8,356 nucleotides of DNA. It comes from Caldifarciminota bacterium. GTDB lineage: Bacteria; WOR-3; Hydrothermia; UBA1063; CAJXJZ01. The stretch is from NCBI GenBank assembly GCA_027073945.1, contig JALTEL010000282.1, positions 1 to 8,356 on the forward strand, written 5' to 3'. The stretch's first letter is position 1, and every line of letters starts with the position of its first letter. The notes beneath the pieces were generated by a model that made no database searches, was not told the origin of the DNA, and saw nothing but the letters and a program-made list of their open reading frames with translations. A program made the translations under genes and the position numbers. Positions 1 to 6,352 of this stretch are shown one piece after another.

Positions 1-1
1 C

Positions 2-481
2 CTACCGGAGAGTTTTGAACTGACAATTGATGTGTCCCTGTGCAATAAGACAAAGTTCAACAGATTTCTCAAACAGATAAAGGCACTTCCCTATATCTCT
101 GATATATTTGTTGAAGGGAAAGTTTTTCCAAATTTATTGAATTTATTAAAAATTATATGGATAATTTTCTGGATAAACCTTATAATATTTATAATAATTT
201 TGCTTGAGACATCAAAAGGAGCTATGCGCACTTCACTTGAAAAGAAGATAAATTTGCTAAAAGTATACAATTTTTTGGGTGGGGCGCCACAGGATATCTT
301 AATCCCGTTCCAGACAACAGCATTTCTTTTTGTTATGTCAGGAAGTATTCTCGCCTCTGTTTTTTTCTATTTGCCTTTTGTCTATTTGAGGTTTGACTGG
401 TGGCTTTTATTGATTGCTCCTTTTATAGCGGGGTTTATCAGCATGATAATGGCACGGGACGAAGTAGAATCTTATTTATGA
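2..481 (+). CDS. ftsX: Cell division protein FtsX, C-terminal part (5' end outside window)
   Basis: FtsX is the transmembrane subunit of the FtsEX ABC-transporter-like complex, which controls peptidoglycan hydrolysis at the septum. It uses ATP hydrolysis by FtsE to switch a periplasmic hydrolase or activator. The reading frame is open from base 2, so the N-terminal cytoplasmic region and first membrane helix lie upstream. The 159 visible residues begin in the extracytoplasmic domain (LPESFELTID, a typical FtsX segment). Three hydrophobic segments follow at about residues 50-69, 103-127 and 133-151. The loop between the first two (about 74-100, with LEKKINLLKVYNFLGGAPQ) resembles the FtsX/MacB-type cytoplasmic loop that usually reads like 'EIEVLRLVGAT'. 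The stop TGA overlaps the ATG of the next gene, an EnvC-like protein, which is the known partner of FtsX and supports the call. ftsE would be expected just upstream. The GTG at 32 is not the real start. Confidence 0.85.
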   Translation, partial: LPESFELTIDVSLCNKTKFNRFLKQIKALPYISDIFVEGKVFPNLLNLLKIIWIIFWINLIIFIIILLETSKGAMRTSLEKKINLLKVYNFLGGAPQDILIPFQTTAFLFVMSGSILASVFFYLPFVYLRFDWWLLLIAPFIAGFISMIMARDEVESYL

Positions 482-1611
482 TGAAGTCATTTATAATACT
501 GTTAATTATAACAGGTTCAATATCAACTTATAGAAAAAAACTGAACAGAATGCAAAGGAAGTTGTATATTGCTAAAATGAGAGTCAAGAATTTGAGAAAA
601 AAAAGAGAAGGTGTGGAAGATGAGCTCGGGTACCTGAATGAACGTGAAAGTGCTATAACCGCGCTTCTGTCCGTATTGAACGAAGGTATTGAGCAAACAA
701 CGGATGATATTGACAGTCTGGACCAGGAGATATCTCATATGGAGTATAAGTTAAAGAAAAAACAGAATCAGATTAAATCGGGGTTAATTTTTCTTTACAA
801 GATTTCATCTATTAAGAGTATTCCTGCATTTTATCTTTTTCTCCCTGAAAAAGAAGAAGAGAGAAGAAAAATATTAGATCTGAATCTATTTATAAAAAGG
901 ACTATTGAAACACAGAGAAAACTTTACGATAGAATTCTTGCTGAATATGAGGACTTAAAATCGGCGAAAGATTTGAAAAATAATAATTTGACAATGCTTT
1001 TGTCCATGAGAGATGAAGAAGATATTGAAAAGCTCGAATTGAGAAAAGTAAAACAACAGAAACGGACGTATCTTAAAAATTTGAAAGGGAATGAAGCTGT
1101 TGAGAGTAAGAAAGTAAGGAAATTGGTCAGCGCTATCAAAAAAATGGAAAGTTTAATAGCACGTCTTGAAGCAGAGAGAGAGGCACGTAGAAAGAGAATC
1201 GGGCAATCAGCCGTTAAACCCACGGGGAATTATCCCTGGCCACTTGTTGGCAGGGTGGTTTCCTATTATGGAACCGTTTGGCACCCTGCGTATAAGACAA
1301 GGGTTAAAAATAATGGCATTGACATAAAAGGAGACTATAATGCCCCGGTTAAAACAATTGAAAAAGGTGAAGTTATCTATGCCGACAATTTTATGGGATA
1401 TGGGAATACCGTTATAATTGACCATGGAGGATTTTTAAGCGTTTATGCACAACTGGGAGGCATTTCCGTCAAAAAAGGTGGGCATGTGTACAGAGGAGAA
1501 GTTATAGGCGTTACCGGGAATAGATTCAGCAATTTCGGCTCAATTCTGCATTTTGAAATAAGAATACATGGAAAAGCTGTTAACCCGTTACATTACCTCG
1601 GACGGAAATAA
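478..1611 (+). CDS. envC: EnvC-like murein hydrolase activator with degenerate LytM (M23) domain
   Basis: This is a probable periplasmic activator of cell-wall amidases, working with FtsEX at the division site. The start at 478 (ATGATG, 377 aa) overlaps the ftsX stop as ATGA and puts a signal-like segment first: K3, a hydrophobic run at 5-11, and a possible S-x-S cleavage site near residue 16. The frame is open back to 400, but that region lies inside ftsX. Residues about 18-240 are charged and coiled-coil-like. They are broken near 102-145 by a less charged stretch (GLIFLYKISSIKSIPAFYLF) that matches the regulatory hook region of EnvC/PcsB-type proteins. The LytM domain spans about 254-375. 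The first zinc ligand of the H-x3-D motif is Asn278 (Asp282 kept). The catalytic His of the YAH motif is Gln325. The HxH motif is Ile356-Leu-His358. This loss resembles the inactive LytM domains of EnvC and NlpD. A divergent active M23 peptidase is possible but unlikely. Confidence 0.82.
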   Translation: MMKSFIILLIITGSISTYRKKLNRMQRKLYIAKMRVKNLRKKREGVEDELGYLNERESAITALLSVLNEGIEQTTDDIDSLDQEISHMEYKLKKKQNQIKSGLIFLYKISSIKSIPAFYLFLPEKEEERRKILDLNLFIKRTIETQRKLYDRILAEYEDLKSAKDLKNNNLTMLLSMRDEEDIEKLELRKVKQQKRTYLKNLKGNEAVESKKVRKLVSAIKKMESLIARLEAEREARRKRIGQSAVKPTGNYPWPLVGRVVSYYGTVWHPAYKTRVKNNGIDIKGDYNAPVKTIEKGEVIYADNFMGYGNTVIIDHGGFLSVYAQLGGISVKKGGHVYRGEVIGVTGNRFSNFGSILHFEIRIHGKAVNPLHYLGRK

Positions 1612-1669
1612 TTTTTCTTTTCATTCCCGATTGGTTTTGCTTGATTTTCAAAGTAATCTGCGGAATTAT

Positions 1670-1698
1670 TTGAATATTGGAACGTTTGGAAATATAAT
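1670..1698 (+). promoter_or_regulatory. Candidate sigma70-type promoter for the HAD-lpx-uvrB block
   Basis: A -35-like TTGAAT (1670-1675) and a perfect -10 TATAAT (1693-1698) are separated by 17 bases, within the only intergenic spacer of the window (1612-1704). Transcription would be expected to start about 6-8 bases after the -10 box, which falls on or next to the ATG at 1705. The mRNA would then be leaderless or nearly so. The spacer is AT-rich, so a chance match is possible. I saw no clear terminator hairpin between the envC-like gene and this site, so read-through from upstream may also occur. Confidence 0.45.
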
Positions 1699-1704
1699 AT
1701 AAAT

Positions 1705-2406
1705 ATGATTAAAGGCATTCTATTTGATCTTGATAATACACTTGTCGATTTTATGAAAATGAAAGAAGAGGCAGTAAAGGCTGCAGTCGATTGCATGATA
1801 GATGCGGGTTTGCCTATGAGCATGAAAGAAGCATACGACAAGATATTTGAAATATACTGGAAGGAGGGTATTGAAGACCAGAAGATATTTAACAAGTTTC
1901 TCTTACAGACGATGGGTTCGGTGGATAACAGAATACTTGCCTCAGGTATAGTGGGATACAGAAAGGCAAAAGAAGGGACTTTGGTATTATACCCGCATGT
2001 TTATAAGACCCTTCTTGAATTGTTAAAGATGGGGAAAAAGCTGGCTGTTGTGTCCGATGCCCCTGCACTTCAGGCCTGGACAAGATTGGCGCAAACGGGA
2101 CTTATACATTTTTTTGAAGTTGTTGTTACACTTGAAGATACCGGGAAGAGAAAACCCGACCCCGAGCCTTTCAGAATTGCGCTCAAGAAAATGGGTGCCC
2201 GTCCTTCAGATGTTGTATATATAGGAGATTGGCCGGAAAGAGACATAGCAGGTGCCAGAGAGGTGGGTATGGTGTCTGTTTTCGCCAGATATGGGGATAC
2301 ATTTAACACAAAGAATTCAGGTGCGGATTTTGAAGTGAATGATATAGAGAAGCTCCTTGAAATTGTGCATAAACTTGATGAAGATGAAGGCAGTAGAGTT
2401 ATCTGA
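1705..2406 (+). CDS. HAD-superfamily subfamily IA hydrolase (probable phosphatase)
   Basis: This is a 233-aa haloacid-dehalogenase-type hydrolase, most likely a small-molecule phosphatase of unknown substrate acting in the cytoplasm. Motif I is DLDNT with nucleophile Asp8 and acid/base Asp10. Motif II Ser117 sits in AVVSDAP. Motif III is Lys150 in KRKPDP. Motif IV is GDWPERD (174-180), with acidic residues for Mg2+. A helical C1-type cap lies between motifs I and II at about residues 16-90. The length is typical of subfamily IA. The ATG at 1705 keeps motif I in its usual place near the N-terminus. The only Shine-Dalgarno-like bases upstream (GGAA at 1688-1691) are 13 bases away, which is poor. 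The 3' end overlaps lpxD by 29 bases, so the two are probably translated together. It is not KdsC, which is smaller and lacks a cap. A link to envelope sugar-phosphate metabolism is inferred from position only. Confidence 0.85.
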   Translation: MIKGILFDLDNTLVDFMKMKEEAVKAAVDCMIDAGLPMSMKEAYDKIFEIYWKEGIEDQKIFNKFLLQTMGSVDNRILASGIVGYRKAKEGTLVLYPHVYKTLLELLKMGKKLAVVSDAPALQAWTRLAQTGLIHFFEVVVTLEDTGKRKPDPEPFRIALKKMGARPSDVVYIGDWPERDIAGAREVGMVSVFARYGDTFNTKNSGADFEVNDIEKLLEIVHKLDEDEGSRVI

Positions 2407-3391
2407 TTATCTGAACGGTGAGTTAATTGGGTCTCCGGATATTTCTGTAAGAAAACCCGTTCCACTAACAGACGCCGGTGAAGGTGATACAACAATACTC
2501 TGGGATAATCACCTTGATCTGGATAAAAAGGTGTGTATTTTGGTATCGAATAGAAGGCCAGTGAATCTTAAGTACGATGCACTTATCGTTGTTAAAGATG
2601 TTAGAGAGGCGTTTATCAGGATATTGAAGGCGTTTGCTCCTGTTTCCCCAAAGAGAGCCGTTGCTACTGCTTTTTCGTATATTGCGGAAGATGCATTTGT
2701 TGACAAAAATGCCACATTGCTCCCTTTTGTGCATATCGAGTCCGGGGTCAAAATAGAAAAAGGTGTCTACATATCTCCTTTTGTTTTCATTGGTGAAGGT
2801 AGTGTTGTTGGCGAAGGCACGTTTATTTATCCTCATGTGTTTATCGGGCGTGATGTTATTATAGGCAAAAACAATATTGTACATGCGGGTGCATCCATTG
2901 GGGCGGATGGCTTTGGTTTTGAAAAAAATAAAGATGGGTATGTAAAGATTCCGCAGATTGGCGGTATTAAGATAGGAGATAATTGCGAGATAGGTGCAAA
3001 CAGTACAGTTGACAGAGCGACAATAGGATATACAATTATAGAGGATGGTGTCAAATTGGATGATCAGGTGCATATAGGTCATAACTGCAGAATTAAAAAG
3101 CACACTGTTGTTGCGGGTCAGAGCGGTATAGCCGGCAGCAGTAGTGTTGGTGAATGGGTTATGCTTGCTGGACAGGTTGGAATTGCAGATCATCTTAATA
3201 TAGCTGATAGAACTATTATAATGGCGAAATCAGGTGTGTCAAAAAATACTGAACCCGGAAAGATCTACATGGGCTATTTTGCCAGGGAAAGAAGGGAGTA
3301 TTTAAAAGAGCGGGCCAATCTTCGTAAATTGCCGGAGTTGATTAAAAAGCTTGAGGCCCTGGAGAAAAAACTTGAAGAAAAAAACCCTTAA
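2378..3391 (+). CDS. lpxD: UDP-3-O-(3-hydroxyacyl)glucosamine N-acyltransferase LpxD
   Basis: LpxD performs the third step of lipid A synthesis: it transfers a (3R)-hydroxyacyl chain from ACP to the 2-amino group of UDP-3-O-acyl-glucosamine in the cytoplasm. The protein (337 aa from this start, close to E. coli LpxD at 341) shows the family layout. An N-terminal uridine-binding domain spans about 1-100. A left-handed beta helix of hexapeptide repeats runs from about 102 to 290. A charged C-terminal helix lies at about 300-335. The helix contains the conserved GADGFGF (175-181) and KIPQIGG (190-196), and the catalytic His235 lies in VHIGHN. Two candidate ATG starts lie six bases apart, at 2378 and 2384 ([10 protein letters not shown]). 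Neither has a good Shine-Dalgarno sequence, and both are inside the HAD gene, so translation is probably coupled. A TTG at 2357 would add an unconserved extension and is less likely. Confidence 0.93.
   Translation: MKMKAVELSDYLNGELIGSPDISVRKPVPLTDAGEGDTTILWDNHLDLDKKVCILVSNRRPVNLKYDALIVVKDVREAFIRILKAFAPVSPKRAVATAFSYIAEDAFVDKNATLLPFVHIESGVKIEKGVYISPFVFIGEGSVVGEGTFIYPHVFIGRDVIIGKNNIVHAGASIGADGFGFEKNKDGYVKIPQIGGIKIGDNCEIGANSTVDRATIGYTIIEDGVKLDDQVHIGHNCRIKKHTVVAGQSGIAGSSSVGEWVMLAGQVGIADHLNIADRTIIMAKSGVSKNTEPGKIYMGYFARERREYLKERANLRKLPELIKKLEALEKKLEEKNP
3361..3364 (+). promoter_or_regulatory. Shine-Dalgarno GGAG that fixes the lpxC start
   Basis: GGAG lies inside the 3' end of lpxD, seven bases before the TTG at 3372. 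That is ideal spacing, and it supports TTG 3372 over the upstream in-frame TTG at 3351, which would add seven residues (starting MRPWRKN) unlike known LpxC N-termini. Confidence 0.65.
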
Positions 3392-4190
3392 TAAAGCTTT
3401 TAAAAAGAGTGGCAGGGGACTTCACACTGGAAAATTTGCGCATTTGAGGGTTGAGCCTTCTCAAGATGGCATGATAAAATTCATCAGGCAGAACACAGGT
3501 AGTATTATACATGCCCATTATAAAAACGTTGTGGATACAAAAAGAGGCGTAACACTTGCTAATGAGGAATGGTCTGTCCGCACCGTTGAACATTTACTTT
3601 CAGCATTGTACGGTATGGGAGTTGACAGTTGTAATATATTTATTGACGGAGAGGAAGTGCCTGCTCTTGACGGCAGTAGTCTGGAATTTGCAGATATAAT
3701 ATCTGATATTGGGCTTTTGGAACTTGACGAGGAACTGAACCCTGTTACCATTAAAGGCAGCATCCGCATGGATTTCTCAGGTGCATATATCGAAGTATCG
3801 GAACATCCAGATGGTAGAATATGCTGTAGTATAGAATTCAACGAATCTGCCATTGGAACACAGCATTTTTGTGTTGATCAAACCCCTACGAATTATATCA
3901 AAGAGATTGCGCCTGCAAGGACATTTATACAATTAAGAGATGTTGAACATGTACTGAAAATGGGTAAGGCAAAAGGAGGTTCCCTTGAGAATACAGTTGT
4001 GTATGATAATGGAGGTGTATACAAAAATATGCCTCTTAGATTTACTGATGAGCCTGTCAGGCATAAAATACTTGATTTAATAGGAGATTTTGCACTGCTT
4101 GGAAGGAGAATAAAGGGTAGCATAACGGCCTACAGAACGGGTCATACGGAACATATAACATTTTTGAAAAAAGGAGGTTTTGACAGATGA
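3372..4190 (+). CDS. lpxC: UDP-3-O-acyl-N-acetylglucosamine deacetylase LpxC
   Basis: LpxC is the zinc-dependent deacetylase that carries out the committed step of lipid A synthesis. From the TTG at 3372 the protein is 272 aa and begins [21 protein letters not shown], which aligns with the usual LpxC opening (E. coli MIKQRTLKR...GVGLHTG). Glu73-His74 in [11 protein letters not shown] match the catalytic Glu78 and zinc ligand His79 of E. coli. His231 and Asp235 in [10 protein letters not shown] match the other zinc ligands, and His258 in GHTEH matches catalytic His265. APARTF (180-185) is the conserved substrate-tunnel segment. The protein ends soon after the His258 motif, so it lacks the C-terminal extension of the 305-aa E. 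coli enzyme, as in other short LpxC proteins. No Cys lies in the segment before TVEH, where E. coli has Cys63. It overlaps lpxD by 20 bases and fabZ by four. Confidence 0.94.
   Translation: MKKKTLNKAFKKSGRGLHTGKFAHLRVEPSQDGMIKFIRQNTGSIIHAHYKNVVDTKRGVTLANEEWSVRTVEHLLSALYGMGVDSCNIFIDGEEVPALDGSSLEFADIISDIGLLELDEELNPVTIKGSIRMDFSGAYIEVSEHPDGRICCSIEFNESAIGTQHFCVDQTPTNYIKEIAPARTFIQLRDVEHVLKMGKAKGGSLENTVVYDNGGVYKNMPLRFTDEPVRHKILDLIGDFALLGRRIKGSITAYRTGHTEHITFLKKGGFDR
4171..4177 (+). promoter_or_regulatory. Strong Shine-Dalgarno AAGGAGG for fabZ
   Basis: AAGGAGG lies inside the 3' end of lpxC, nine bases before the fabZ ATG. It is the best ribosome binding site in the window and suggests that fabZ is translated more strongly than its neighbours, even though it also shares an ATGA overlap with lpxC. 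Confidence 0.75.
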
Positions 4191-4621
4191 AGGAATTTGA
4201 TATTCTGGGTATACTTGATGTTATGCCGCACAGATACCCTTTTTTGCTTGTTGATAGAATTGTTGAGTTGACCGAAGAGCGGGTTAAAGGCTACAAAAAT
4301 ATAACATTTAATGAACCCTTTTTTCAAGGTCACTTCCCGGGTAAGCCTGTAATGCCAGGTGTTTTAATTGTTGAAGCAATGGCACAGACAGGTGGTTTCT
4401 TGCTGCTAAACAGAGTAGAAAACCCTGATAAAAAATTACTGTTTTTCAGCGGCATTGATGGAGTCAGATTTAAAAGGCCTGTGGTACCGGGAGATAAACT
4501 GGTTTTTGAGCTGTGGCTTGTCAGGTTTGGTGGAAGAGTTGCTAAAATGGAAGGCAAGGCTTCGGTTGATGGGGAGTTGGCTGCGAAAGGCACATTCCTG
4601 GCTAATATTGTTGACAGATGA
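4187..4621 (+). CDS. fabZ: (3R)-hydroxyacyl-ACP dehydratase FabZ
   Basis: FabZ dehydrates (3R)-hydroxyacyl-ACP to trans-2-enoyl-ACP in type II fatty acid elongation. It therefore competes with LpxA and LpxD for the same acyl-ACP pool, which explains its place in the lpx operon. The 144-aa single hot-dog-fold protein has the typical family length. MPHRYPFLLVDRI (13-25) is the FabZ N-terminal signature. The active-site segment QGHFPGKPVMPGVLIVEAMAQ (47-67) contains catalytic His49 and Glu63. The second half, with FKRPVVPGDKL, completes the fold. Some bacteria carry an LpxC-FabZ fusion; here the two are separate genes joined by an ATGA overlap. The start is well supported by the AAGGAGG site upstream. 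Confidence 0.96.
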   Translation: MKEFDILGILDVMPHRYPFLLVDRIVELTEERVKGYKNITFNEPFFQGHFPGKPVMPGVLIVEAMAQTGGFLLLNRVENPDKKLLFFSGIDGVRFKRPVVPGDKLVFELWLVRFGGRVAKMEGKASVDGELAAKGTFLANIVDR

Positions 4622-5412
4622 ATAAAATAGATAGCAGGGCTATTATAGGTAAAGAAGTTAAATTTGGTGAAAATATTGAAATAGAGGCATTTGCATCTAT
4701 AACAGGAAAGGTCGAAATTAGAGATGGTACAAGAATTGGTCAGGGAGCTATAATAAAGGGGCCTGCTACAATTGGGATAAACAACAATATTTATCCTTAT
4801 GCTACAATAGGGTTTGAGCCTCAGGATTATGCGTTTAAAGAAAGCGAAAACTCCGGTGTGGTTATAGGGAATAACAACATTATAAGAGAGTTTACAACCA
4901 TTCACAGGGCTACAGGTGCGGATGCGATTACTGAAGTAGGAAACAATAATCTTATTATGGCTTATGCACATCTTGCTCATAATGTCAGGGTAGGGTCAAA
5001 TACTATAATTGTAAATGGGGCGCAGTTGGGTGGATATGTAGAAGTGGAAGACTATGCCTATATATCCTCTCTTGTTGCAATTCATCAGTTTTCCAGAGTG
5101 GGTAAGTATGCTATAATTGGGGGAGTTGCAAGGGTTACAAGAGATATACTTCCCTTTTTCATGGCTGTTGGTGTGCCTGTGAGAATGGTAGGTTTGAATT
5201 TGGTAGGTTTGAGAAGAAACAAATTTGGTTCAGATAGAATTAATAATATAAAAAAGGCATTCAAAATCATTTACATGCAGGGCTTGTCTATTAAATCTGC
5301 CATGGAAAAGCTTGCTGATGAATTTCCTTCTGATCCGGATATTGCATGTATAATAGAATTTGTTAAAAAAACAAAGAGGGGCATAACAAAAAAATATGGC
5401 ACAGAAGAATAA
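4618..5412 (+). CDS. lpxA: Acyl-ACP--UDP-N-acetylglucosamine O-acyltransferase LpxA
   Basis: LpxA performs the first step of lipid A synthesis by moving a (3R)-hydroxyacyl chain from ACP to the 3-position of UDP-GlcNAc, or to a 3-amino variant in some species. The 264-aa length matches E. coli LpxA (262). Residues about 1-185 form a hexapeptide-repeat beta helix, and the rest is the C-terminal helical domain (KKAFKIIYMQGLS). IIREFTTIHRAT (88-99) is the family signature. His118 and His121 in AYAHLAHN match E. coli His122 and catalytic His125, and His156-Gln157 in AIHQF match His160-Gln161. With that constant offset of four, Gly169 matches Gly173, the acyl-chain 'ruler' position. The ATG overlaps the fabZ stop as ATGA and has no clear Shine-Dalgarno sequence, so translation is probably coupled to fabZ. 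The 3' end overlaps the oxidoreductase gene by 17 bases. Confidence 0.95.
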   Translation: MNKIDSRAIIGKEVKFGENIEIEAFASITGKVEIRDGTRIGQGAIIKGPATIGINNNIYPYATIGFEPQDYAFKESENSGVVIGNNNIIREFTTIHRATGADAITEVGNNNLIMAYAHLAHNVRVGSNTIIVNGAQLGGYVEVEDYAYISSLVAIHQFSRVGKYAIIGGVARVTRDILPFFMAVGVPVRMVGLNLVGLRRNKFGSDRINNIKKAFKIIYMQGLSIKSAMEKLADEFPSDPDIACIIEFVKKTKRGITKKYGTEE

Positions 5413-6349
5413 TCATAGAATCAGATTCGGAGTAGTCGGAGTTGGATACTTGGGCCAACATCATGCAAGAATACTTTCCAGATTATCCAATGTAGAGCTC
5501 GTAGGTGTTTACGATATTGATGTAAAGAGGGGGCAGGAAATAGCAAAACAGTATAATACCAGGAATTTCCCTTCTCTTTATTCCCTGCTTGATGAAGTTG
5601 AAGCGGTAAACTGCGCGGTTCCCACTGGATATCATTATGAAGTAGGCAGGGACATTTTAGAGAGAGGTAAACATTTGCTGCTTGAAAAACCGATGGCTAT
5701 GGACAGCAAAGAATCATTAAAATTAATTGAGATTGCAAAGGACAAAGATATAAAATTTCAGATAGGACATATTGAAAGGTTCAACCCCGCTACAATAGCG
5801 GCAATACCCTATATAAAAGAGCCGAAATACGCGGAGGTTCACAGGATTTCTCTGTTTAATCCGAGAGGTACGGATGTGGATGTTGTTCTTGACCTTATGA
5901 TTCACGATATAGATTTGATTTTAAAGTTTTTCGGTAAGGAGCCCGTTAATATTCAGGCGGCCGGAGTGAGTGTTATAACAGATAAAATAGATATGGCAAA
6001 CGTAAGATTTGAATTTAACAACGGAGAAGTGGTTAATCTAACCTCTTCTCGTGCAGCTATGAAGAAAAAAAGGAAAATGAGAATTTTCCAGAAAAACAGT
6101 TATATAGGCATAGACTTTATGGATAGAAGAGTTGAATATTTTAAGCAAGAAGATTCCGGAGAAATACTCCCATATTTTCCCGTTGTAAGGAACAAAGAAC
6201 CTTTGAAGGAGGAAATTAAGAGCTTTGTAAATGCGATATTGAAAGACACGGAAGTAAGCGTACCAGCCTATGAGGCATATAGATCCGTTGTTATCGCAGA
6301 AAGAATAATGGATAAAATCCAGAGGCGATTGCAGCAGCACAGTTTTTAA
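5396..6349 (+). CDS. Gfo/Idh/MocA-family NAD(P)-dependent oxidoreductase (GnnA-like candidate)
   Basis: This is a 317-aa cytoplasmic sugar oxidoreductase. The N-terminal Rossmann fold has GVVGVGYLG (12-20), followed by an acidic residue (Asp40) after the second strand, which suggests NAD rather than NADP. The EKP motif (97-99) contains the family's conserved active-site Lys98. GHIERFNP (124-131) and DLMIHDID (166-173), with conserved His170, complete the substrate site in the C-terminal alpha/beta domain. The gene overlaps lpxA by 17 bases. In Acidithiobacillus ferrooxidans an oxidoreductase of this family, GnnA, lies next to lpxA. It oxidises the 3-hydroxyl of UDP-GlcNAc so that the aminotransferase GnnB can make the 2,3-diamino sugar used by LpxA. 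The same role is plausible here, but no gnnB-like gene follows, so the substrate is unproven. A GAGGGG at 5376-5381 is rather far (14 bases) for a Shine-Dalgarno sequence. Confidence 0.85.
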   Translation: MAQKNNHRIRFGVVGVGYLGQHHARILSRLSNVELVGVYDIDVKRGQEIAKQYNTRNFPSLYSLLDEVEAVNCAVPTGYHYEVGRDILERGKHLLLEKPMAMDSKESLKLIEIAKDKDIKFQIGHIERFNPATIAAIPYIKEPKYAEVHRISLFNPRGTDVDVVLDLMIHDIDLILKFFGKEPVNIQAAGVSVITDKIDMANVRFEFNNGEVVNLTSSRAAMKKKRKMRIFQKNSYIGIDFMDRRVEYFKQEDSGEILPYFPVVRNKEPLKEEIKSFVNAILKDTEVSVPAYEAYRSVVIAERIMDKIQRRLQQHSF

Positions 6350-6352
6350 CGT

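Noticed and set aside
32..34. GTG as the start of the first gene
   Set aside because: The frame is open to base 2 and the residues before the GTG fit the FtsX extracytoplasmic domain, so the gene is simply cut by the window edge.
400..477. N-terminal extension of the EnvC-like protein beginning at ATG 400
   Set aside because: It overlaps the conserved last membrane helix of FtsX, reads as an unconserved peptide, and displaces the signal-like segment that starts at 478.
1612..1669. Possible terminator after the envC-like gene
   Set aside because: The T-rich start of the spacer has no convincing GC-rich inverted repeat before it.
2465..3193. 242-codon open frame on the minus strand opposite lpxD
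   Set aside because: Its product is rich in Cys, Tyr and Asn with no recognisable motif, and it lies fully antisense to a clearly conserved gene.
2700..3240. Tandem-repeat-like periodicity in lpxD (and in lpxA)
   Set aside because: It reflects the hexapeptide repeats of the beta-helix fold at protein level, not a DNA repeat array.
4180..4185. TTGACA as a -35 box inside lpxC (and again at 4611-4616)
   Set aside because: Neither copy has a -10-like hexamer at 16-18 bases; the nearest AT-rich hexamers are about 24 bases away.
4330..4980. 216-codon open frame on the minus strand opposite fabZ and lpxA
   Set aside because: It is antisense to two intact conserved genes, has no domain pattern, and shows low-complexity Ser/Asn/Tyr content.
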